A DNA stretch of 10,505 nucleotides from Clostridia bacterium. Its GTDB lineage: Bacteria > Bacillota > Clostridia > Christensenellales > Borkfalkiaceae. Where the stretch lies: contig JAGCIP010000089.1 of assembly GCA_017648525.1 (NCBI GenBank), forward strand, positions 1 through 10,505. The letters run 5' to 3'. Made by a program: the position numbers and the translations under genes. Below, piece after piece: positions 5,685-10,505 of this stretch. The notes under the pieces are model-generated. The model did no database searches. It saw only the letters and a program-made list of their open reading frames with translations, and had not been told where the DNA came from. Numbering within the stretch: the first letter of the stretch is position 1; each line of letters begins with the position of its first letter.

Positions 5685-6233
5685 ATGCGTAAGTGTTGCA
5701 TAAGTTTTTTGTTTGTCGCCATAATAATTTTGTCGGGAATAACGGTTTTATTACCGCAAAGCCAAACTCACCTTGAGTATTTGAGAATACATATACGGGC
5801 AAACTCTAATGCCGATATAGACCAAGCGGTCAAGTATTCGGTAAAGGGTGCGGTGGTAGAATATCTTACCCCGTATATAGCCGAGTGTAAAACCAAAACC
5901 CAAGCCCAAGAGATGCTTAACGGCGTGCTAAATAAAGTTGAAGATTTAGCCGACAAAGTTCTTAAAGAGGCTGGGTTTAATTATCAAAGCAAGGCGGAAA
6001 TAAAAAGAGAAGAATTCCCCACCCGTGTTTACGGAGAGTTGCAACTTGAAAAAGGTTTTTACGACGCTTTAATCATAGAACTTGGCGACGGTGCGGGCGA
6101 TAACTGGTGGTGCGTGGTATATCCACCGCTATGCTTTACAGGTAGCGACTCGGGTTATAAATACAAGAGCAAAATTTATCAAATAATATATGATTTTTTG
6201 AGTGAAAAAAAGGCTAAAACCACAAGCGGTTAA
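5685..6233 (+). CDS. spoIIR: Stage II sporulation protein R
   Basis: SpoIIR is made in the forespore and exported to the intermembrane space, where it activates SpoIIGA in the mother-cell membrane to process pro-sigma-E. The 182-residue protein has an N-terminal hydrophobic signal/anchor (about 5-24). The family N-terminal motif is LRIHIRANSNADIDQAVKYSVKGAV in two steps: LRIHIRANSNADID, then QAVKYSVKGAVVEYL (about 33-61). The hallmark NWWCVVYPPLC is at 140-150. The FPTRVYGELQLEKGFYDALIIELGDG stretch before it also fits. AAGGAG lies 11 nt before the ATG. It is followed by sleB after 32 nt, with no terminator between. SpoIIR marks the organism as an endospore former or a recent descendant of one. 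Confidence 0.95.
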   Translation: MRKCCISFLFVAIIILSGITVLLPQSQTHLEYLRIHIRANSNADIDQAVKYSVKGAVVEYLTPYIAECKTKTQAQEMLNGVLNKVEDLADKVLKEAGFNYQSKAEIKREEFPTRVYGELQLEKGFYDALIIELGDGAGDNWWCVVYPPLCFTGSDSGYKYKSKIYQIIYDFLSEKKAKTTSG

Positions 6234-6265
6234 ACGCCTTAAAAATAAATAAGGAGAAAGTGTAA

Positions 6266-6961
6266 ATGAAAAAAATATTCAAAATTACGGTGCTTGCCTT
6301 AATGGTGTTAACTATGGGTTTTGCCATAGGATTTACCACCTTTACGCCAAGCAACGTGCAAACGGCGTACGCAGCGGTTTACCAACAAGGTTCAAGCGGT
6401 AGCGTAGTTAAAACAATGCAACAAAAACTTAAAAACTGGGGTTACTACAAAGGCTCGGTAGACGGCATCTTTGGTTCTAAAACTAAAGAAGCGGTTAAAT
6501 ATTTTCAAAGAAAGAACGGGCTTAAAGTGGACGGTATCGTCGGCAATCAAACTCTTAAAGCGCTCGGTATGAGCACGTCAAGTAGCAATAGTTCAAGCGG
6601 AACTTTTAGCGATAGCGACTTAAATTTACTTGCTCGTTTAATTTACGGCGAAGCAAGGGGCGAAAGTTACGTTGGACAAGTGGCGGTTGGAGCAGTAGTT
6701 ATGAACAGAATTAGAAGTGCGTCTTTCCCCAACGCTATGGCGGGTGTAATTTATCAAAGTTACGCATTTACCGCTGTGGATGACGGACAAATTAACTTAA
6801 CGCCAGACGCAACCGCAAGAAAGGCGGCGCAAGACGCTATGAACGGTTGGGACCCGTCTTACGGTGCGCTTTACTATTACAATCCCGCAACCGCAACGAG
6901 TTCGTGGATATTTAGCAGAAAGACTACGGTTACCATAGGTAATCACGTATTTGCAATTTAA
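6266..6961 (+). CDS. sleB: Spore cortex-lytic enzyme SleB
   Basis: SleB is a peptidoglycan lytic enzyme that acts on muramic-delta-lactam cortex during germination. The 231-residue protein has a signal peptide (Lys-Lys start, hydrophobic core, likely cleavage after AYA at about residue 36). A PG_binding_1 domain spans about 44-101 (GSVVKTMQQKLKNWGYY, VDGIFG, FQRKNGLKVDGIVG), followed by a Ser-rich linker (about 103-116). The C-terminal Hydrolase_2 domain (about 118-231) has LARLIYGEARGE, with Glu129 the likely catalytic acid, then GQVAVGAVVMNR and YYYNPATATS. The N-terminal binding domain and the ypeB neighbour favour SleB over CwlJ. AAGGAGA lies about 9 nt before the ATG. ypeB follows after 11 nt, with its ribosome binding site overlapping the sleB stop. 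Confidence 0.95.
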   Translation: MKKIFKITVLALMVLTMGFAIGFTTFTPSNVQTAYAAVYQQGSSGSVVKTMQQKLKNWGYYKGSVDGIFGSKTKEAVKYFQRKNGLKVDGIVGNQTLKALGMSTSSSNSSSGTFSDSDLNLLARLIYGEARGESYVGQVAVGAVVMNRIRSASFPNAMAGVIYQSYAFTAVDDGQINLTPDATARKAAQDAMNGWDPSYGALYYYNPATATSSWIFSRKTTVTIGNHVFAI

Positions 6962-6972
6962 GGAGAGTGTCT

Positions 6973-8823
6973 ATGGAAAAGAAAAAGAATAACGCCGTAG
7001 AAAAGGCGGAAAAGGTTGCTGATAAAAACCAAAAGGCAACCGCAAAAAACAACAAAAAAGACAAGGCGAAAAAATCGGTTAAAGCCCGTGCCAAATCAGA
7101 AAAGGCTAAACAGCGTGAAAAAATTCGTGCAGAGAAAAAGGCGGAGAAAGCAAGGCTTAAAGAACAAAGAGAGCGTGAACTTGCCGAAAAAAGATTAGAA
7201 CTTGCTAGATTAAAGGCGCACAGAAAAGCCGAAAAGCAAAAGGCAAAAGCCACCGCATTGCGTGAAAAAAATAGGCGCAGAGCAGAAGCGGAAAAAAGAC
7301 GTATGGAAATCAAAGCCGAACGCCAAGCAAGGCGTGAAATGCTTAAAAACGAAACCAAAAAACAACGTCACGAGCGTATTATGGAAGAAAAGCGTGCAAA
7401 AAGAGAAGAACGTATTCAAAGAAGACAAAGCGTGCTTGCCGAAAAGAGAGCAAGACGAGAACAAAAATCGATTGAGCGCAGAGAGAGAAAAGAAAGAAAT
7501 AAAGGATACGGCGGTTGGCTTTCTGCGGTTATATCGCTTGGCGTTGCAACTTTGGTGTTGTCGTCGGTGTTAACCTTTACCTTTTTGATGCCCACGCAAG
7601 GCGACAATATGCTTGAATCGGCTTATCGAAAGTCCTTTTTCGATACGGTTGAACAGGTTAACAATATAGACCTAAATTTAAGCAAGGCGTTAGCGACTGC
7701 CGACACGGGCGCAATGCAAAAATATTTAGTCGACACGGCTATAAACAGCGAACTTGCTGAAAACGATATTCAACAACTACCTTTGCAAGACGAAAGCAAG
7801 TATTACACCACTAAAGTAGTTAACCAAATAGGCGACTATGCAAAATATATTAACAACAAGATTATAAGCGGTGAAAAACTTAGCGAAAGCGATTATCAAG
7901 GATTAGTTCAACTTTATAGGGCGAACGCTGAACTTAAAGAAGGGCTTTCAAAAATGAGAGAAGAAATGAGCGGAGATTTTTCTTTCTCAACACTTATGGA
8001 CGGTGGTGACGGAAATTTAGTTATAAACGGATTTAATCAACTTCAAAATCTTTCCGTACAATACCCCGAACTTATTTACGACGGACCGTTCTCGGACGGA
8101 TTAGACAGAAAGGAAATTAAAGGGCTTAACGGTGCGGAAATAGACCAAAATATTGCACTTGAAAAGTTTACTCAAATTTTTGGGGAATATCAACTTGAAA
8201 ACATTATGGTTGACGGAAGTTCTAACGCTCAAATGGAATGCTATAACGTGCAAGGCGAAAAGGACGGAGATATTCTTTACGCAGAAATCTCTAAAAAGGG
8301 TGGAAAACTCGTAATGTTCTCTTTTGCAGGCAGTTGTAATGGTGTAAATAAGAGCGAAGAACAAGCCCAAGAAATTGCTGAACAATTCGTAGCCTCGCTC
8401 GGCATTGAAAATATGAAACCCGTGTGGATAAACCTTTCAAACAACGTTTACACTATCAACTTTGCTTACGAACAAAACGGGATTATAGTTTATTCCGACC
8501 TTGTTAAAGTAAGAGTTTGCGGGGAAACGGGTATGGTTATCGGGTTAGAAGGCACTAGTTATTACACCAACCACACGCAAAGAGTTATATCAAAGCCCGT
8601 GCTTACCAAATCGCAAGCGCAATCAAAAGTGTCGTCAAGTATTTTGGTTGAAGGCGGTAGATTAGTAGTCGTTCCTATCGGTCAAAAAAGCGAAAAACTT
8701 TGTTATGAATTCGTTGGCGAATACGACGGTTCTATCTTCTACGCATATATAGACGCTATTAGCGGTAGACAAGTAGAAATGTTCAAAGTGGTAGAATCTA
8801 CCGAAGGTAAATTATTAGCGTAA
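6973..8823 (+). CDS. ypeB: Germination protein YpeB with a long charged N-terminal extension
   Basis: YpeB is the partner of SleB and is needed for its accumulation or stability in the spore. The 616-residue protein has three parts. Residues 1-177 are extremely rich in Lys, Arg, Glu and Ala and lack Pro (for example RAEKKAEKARLKEQRERE), predicting a long charged helix or coiled coil. A single membrane segment lies at about 183-206. The rest is the exported YpeB body with three PepSY-like repeats at about 386-455, 459-530 and 541-612 (such as YTINFAYEQNGIIVYSDLV). Bacillus YpeB is about 450 residues and lacks the extension, which would face the forespore or spore core. The ATG at 6973 is 7 nt from AAGGAG (6960-6965). 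The in-frame GTG at 6967 is too close to the ribosome binding site. Confidence 0.92.
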   Translation: MEKKKNNAVEKAEKVADKNQKATAKNNKKDKAKKSVKARAKSEKAKQREKIRAEKKAEKARLKEQRERELAEKRLELARLKAHRKAEKQKAKATALREKNRRRAEAEKRRMEIKAERQARREMLKNETKKQRHERIMEEKRAKREERIQRRQSVLAEKRARREQKSIERRERKERNKGYGGWLSAVISLGVATLVLSSVLTFTFLMPTQGDNMLESAYRKSFFDTVEQVNNIDLNLSKALATADTGAMQKYLVDTAINSELAENDIQQLPLQDESKYYTTKVVNQIGDYAKYINNKIISGEKLSESDYQGLVQLYRANAELKEGLSKMREEMSGDFSFSTLMDGGDGNLVINGFNQLQNLSVQYPELIYDGPFSDGLDRKEIKGLNGAEIDQNIALEKFTQIFGEYQLENIMVDGSSNAQMECYNVQGEKDGDILYAEISKKGGKLVMFSFAGSCNGVNKSEEQAQEIAEQFVASLGIENMKPVWINLSNNVYTINFAYEQNGIIVYSDLVKVRVCGETGMVIGLEGTSYYTNHTQRVISKPVLTKSQAQSKVSSSILVEGGRLVVVPIGQKSEKLCYEFVGEYDGSIFYAYIDAISGRQVEMFKVVESTEGKLLA

Positions 8824-8862
8824 GCCTTATAATCTATATGCTAATGCAATAATATAAAAATA

Positions 8863-8890
8863 AACGGCGTTGCCACTTGGCAACGCCGTT
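8863..8890. terminator. Terminator between convergent ypeB and rhaA
   Basis: AACGGCGTTGCC (8863-8874) and GGCAACGCCGTT (8879-8890) form a perfect 12-bp G/C-rich stem with loop ACTT. On the minus strand it is followed by a T-rich tract (TTTATTTTTATATT), a good terminator for rhaA, 18 nt past its stop. On the plus strand the tail is AT-rich but has fewer T, so it is a weaker terminator for ypeB. Confidence 0.85.
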
Positions 8891-8908
8891 ATTAATAATT
8901 TAATCAAA

Positions 8909-10162
8909 CTAAATTCTTTTTGCAAGCACTTCTTTTTCGTACTTTTCAATTTCCGCCCAAAGCACGTTTTCAGCGGGAGCGTTAGAGCGCAACAAGTATT
9001 CGTTCCAAACGTCGCCGAAAGGAAGAACTTTAACTTCTTCTTGTGCGATAATGAGTTCGGAAAGTTTGTTTTGGTCTTGTAACGCTTTGAGTTTTGCGTT
9101 GGGGGTAAGCATTGCAAGAAGTAATGCTTTTTGCCAACTTCTAAAGCCTATTACCCAAGATGCGATACGGTTGATGCTTGCATCAAAGTAGTCAAGCGCC
9201 ATATAAACTCTGTCGAGAGCGTCGTTTCTAACGATTTCTTTAGCCATTTCCTTGGTTTCGTCGTCAAACAAAACGGTGTGGTCGCTATCCCAACGGATAG
9301 GACGGGTAATATGGAGTGCAATTTCGGGGAAGAAAGCAAGTAGCGCAGGGATTTTATCCGAAACTACTTCGGTGGGGTGGTAGTGACCGTTGTCCATAAG
9401 CGGTAAGCAACCGTCGTGCATTGCTGCAAACGAAAGGGCGAATTCCGCAGAGCCAACCGTGTAGGCTTCTACACCGATACCGAAAACTTTACTTTCTACG
9501 CAAGGTTTAACCAAATTTTTGTCAAACGGAATTGCAAGTATTTGTTCAATGCTTTCTTTATAACGAACACGTGGTCCCATTCTGTCGGCGGGAATATCTT
9601 TATAACCGTCGCCCGTCCAAATGTTCATAACGCAGGGGAAACCCGTTTCCTTTGCAAAATACTCGGAAATTCTAACGCACGCTCTACCGTGTTCAATCCA
9701 GAAATCTCTGGTCGCTTTGTCGGGGCTACTTAAGGTAAGACCGTCTTTTACTTTTGCGTGAGAGAAGAAAGTGGGGTTAAAGTCTAAGCCAACGTTGTAT
9801 TTTTTAGCGAGTTCAACCCACTTTTTAAAGTGGCGTGGTTCTAACTTATCTCTATCAACGAAACCGTCGCTTTCAAAAATAGCGTAGCAAGCGTGAACGT
9901 TAATTTTTTTAGCACCGGGGCAAAGGCTCATAACCTTTTCCATATCGGCGATGAGTTCTTCTGGGTTTCTTGCCTTACCCATATAGTTGCCCGTTGTTTG
10001 AATACCGCCGGTAAGCGGGCCGTCTTGGTCAAAACCCTTAACGTCGTCCCCTTGCCAACAATGCAGAGAAACGGGCAAAGATTTAATGCGTTCTAAAACC
10101 GCATCAGTATCTATACCGTATTGTGCATAAATTTCTTTTGCTGATTGATATCTGTTACACAT
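8909..10162 (-). CDS. rhaA: L-rhamnose isomerase
   Basis: RhaA converts L-rhamnose to L-rhamnulose, the first step of rhamnose catabolism, in the cytoplasm. It is a metal-dependent TIM-barrel enzyme. The 417-residue length matches the family. The N-terminal part has LPVSLHCWQGDDVKGFD and LTGGIQTTGNY; WTGDGYKD is at about 182-189. Likely metal or catalytic ligands are Glu223 (CVESKVFGIGVEAYT), Asp257 and His260 (MDNGHYHPTE), His284 (HITRPIRWDSDH), Asp292/Asp294, and Asp324 (ALDYFDASINR). Apart from Glu223, these sit at a constant 10-residue offset from the Escherichia coli ligand positions as I recall them. The ATG at 10162 has AGGAG 6 nt upstream. No other rhamnose gene lies in the window, so kinase, aldolase, transporter and regulator must be elsewhere. 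Confidence 0.97.
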   Translation of the reverse strand: MCNRYQSAKEIYAQYGIDTDAVLERIKSLPVSLHCWQGDDVKGFDQDGPLTGGIQTTGNYMGKARNPEELIADMEKVMSLCPGAKKINVHACYAIFESDGFVDRDKLEPRHFKKWVELAKKYNVGLDFNPTFFSHAKVKDGLTLSSPDKATRDFWIEHGRACVRISEYFAKETGFPCVMNIWTGDGYKDIPADRMGPRVRYKESIEQILAIPFDKNLVKPCVESKVFGIGVEAYTVGSAEFALSFAAMHDGCLPLMDNGHYHPTEVVSDKIPALLAFFPEIALHITRPIRWDSDHTVLFDDETKEMAKEIVRNDALDRVYMALDYFDASINRIASWVIGFRSWQKALLLAMLTPNAKLKALQDQNKLSELIIAQEEVKVLPFGDVWNEYLLRSNAPAENVLWAEIEKYEKEVLAKRI

Positions 10163-10177
10163 AAAAAACTCCTAAAT

Positions 10178-10198
10178 TTATATTCATAAATAATATAA
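10178..10198. promoter_or_regulatory. Inverted repeat at the rhaA transcription start (possible operator)
   Basis: TTATATT (10178-10184) and AATATAA (10192-10198) are perfect inverted arms around a 7-nt spacer, covering the predicted start site just below the rhaA -10. The position suits a repressor site. The base composition is almost pure A/T, so chance is a serious alternative. Confidence 0.35.
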
Positions 10199-10201
10199 GA
10201 T

Positions 10202-10230
10202 ATTGTAACATAAAATTCTATTGCGGTCAA
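10202..10230 (-). promoter_or_regulatory. Sigma-A promoter of rhaA
   Basis: On the minus strand TTGACC (10230-10225), a 17-nt spacer and TACAAT (10207-10202) preceded by TGT form a near-consensus promoter with extended -10. The implied 5' UTR is about 30 nt. The promoter diverges from that of tRNA-Leu(TAG). Such a strong core promoter suggests control by repression rather than activation. Confidence 0.85.
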
Positions 10231-10282
10231 GAACAAAAAATAAAAATCGGTAGGATTATTTTAATAAAAGCCTAAAAACGTT

Positions 10283-10311
10283 TTGAATTTTCGGTAGAGA
10301 TGTGTTATAAT
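10283..10311 (+). promoter_or_regulatory. Promoter of tRNA-Leu(TAG)
   Basis: TTGAAT (10283-10288), a 17-nt spacer and perfect TATAAT (10306-10311) with TGT directly before it. The start site is expected a few nucleotides before the mature tRNA 5' end at 10324, so the leader is very short. Confidence 0.9.
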
Positions 10312-10323
10312 ACACTTCGTTAA

Positions 10324-10406
10324 GCGAGCATGGCGGAATTGGCAGACGCGCTAGACTTAGGATCTAGTGGGAGACCGTGGGGGTTCAAGTCCCTTTGCTC
10401 GCACCA
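10324..10406 (+). tRNA. tRNA-Leu(TAG)
   Basis: An 83-nt class II tRNA. The acceptor stem GCGAGCA (10324-10330) pairs with TGCTCGC (10396-10402), with discriminator A and encoded CCA (10404-10406). The anticodon arm CTAGA-CTTAGGA-TCTAG carries anticodon TAG at 10358-10360, which reads CUN codons. The D-arm resembles tRNA-Leu(CAA), with the same GGCAGACGCGCT stretch. The T arm is GGGGG-TTCAAGT-CCCTT with two G-U pairs. It diverges from rhaA. Confidence 0.97.
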
Positions 10407-10407
10407 T

Positions 10408-10442
10408 AAAAAAAGGACAACCGCACAGGTTGTCTTTTTTTT
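10408..10442 (+). terminator. Intrinsic terminator of tRNA-Leu(TAG)
   Basis: The A-rich arm and GGACAACC (10408-10422) pair with GGTTGTC and a run of eight T (10428-10442) around GCACA, with one G-U pair. The stem starts 2 nt after CCA. The arrangement matches the terminator of tRNA-Leu(CAA), but the stem sequence is different. Confidence 0.9.
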
Positions 10443-10505
10443 ATGGTATAAAAAGACAAAGGGGCTTGAATATGGAGAAAATTGCGACAGCAATTTGTCC
10501 GTAGG
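10443..10505 (+). other. Second tRNA-3'-end-associated element (cut by the window end)
   Basis: The element begins after the tRNA-Leu(TAG) terminator. CAAAGGGGCTTGAA (10457-10470) is the reverse complement of this tRNA's T-loop/T-stem (10384-10397), with one A-to-G change. It is followed by GGAGAAAATTGC, a GACA turn, GCAATTT and GTCCGTAGG, closely matching 3711-3742 of the first element. The distance from T tract to GGGG is about 18-19 nt in both. A TGG-TATAAA at 10444-10452 resembles an extended -10 but has no suitable -35. The rest, including any direct copy of the tRNA 3' end, lies beyond the window. Confidence 0.65.

Noticed and set aside
6930..7607. Long antisense and alternate-frame ORFs over the charged part of ypeB
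   Set aside because: They are shadows of Lys/Glu/Arg-rich codons, which leave few stops in the other frames. No ribosome binding sites support them, and the products are low-complexity Phe/Leu/Ser strings.
1..10505. CRISPR array, transposase, integrase or phage genes
   Set aside because: No regularly spaced repeats and no recombinase, transposase or phage-like protein are visible in the window. The only mobile-element-like signal is the pair of tRNA-associated elements.

Overview
AT-rich bacterial sequence, most consistent with an endospore-forming member of the Clostridia (low-GC Firmicutes), probably an uncultured lineage. The evidence is the sporulation and germination genes spoIIR, sleB and ypeB, AAGGAG-type ribosome binding sites, the polA-coaE gene order, and consensus sigma-A promoters that often carry a TGn extended -10.

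Layout. 1-26: the first codons of an unidentified minus-strand gene with its own promoter. 190-3417: minus-strand operon polA-coaE (DNA polymerase I, dephospho-CoA kinase), closed by a perfect hairpin terminator. 3560-3647: tRNA-Leu(CAA) with terminator, followed by a roughly 130-bp structured stretch that ends in an exact 21-nt copy of the tRNA 3' end, then a second terminator. 3864-5617: a promoter, a multi-TM protein and a soluble protein, neither recognised, then a terminator. 5605-8823: spoIIR-sleB-ypeB, which fits a forespore-expressed sporulation/germination operon. 8863-8890: terminator shared by two convergent units. 8909-10230: rhaA (L-rhamnose isomerase) on the minus strand with a strong promoter. 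10283-10442: tRNA-Leu(TAG) with a near-consensus promoter and a terminator. 10443-10505: the start of a second tRNA-associated element, cut by the window edge.

How the genes work together. SpoIIR is the forespore signal that triggers sigma-E processing in the mother cell. SleB is a cortex-lytic enzyme and YpeB is its partner. Here YpeB carries an additional basic/charged N-terminal region of about 177 residues. polA-coaE and rhaA are housekeeping and sugar-catabolic genes.

The most unusual signal is the pair of tRNA-Leu genes. Each is followed, after its own terminator, by a related element. The element starts with an inverted near-copy of that particular tRNA's T-arm 3' half and continues with a shared hairpin core. 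In the complete copy it ends with a direct copy of the tRNA 3' end including CCA. I read it as a tRNA-3'-end-associated miniature mobile element and/or a structured RNA. The mechanism is inference.
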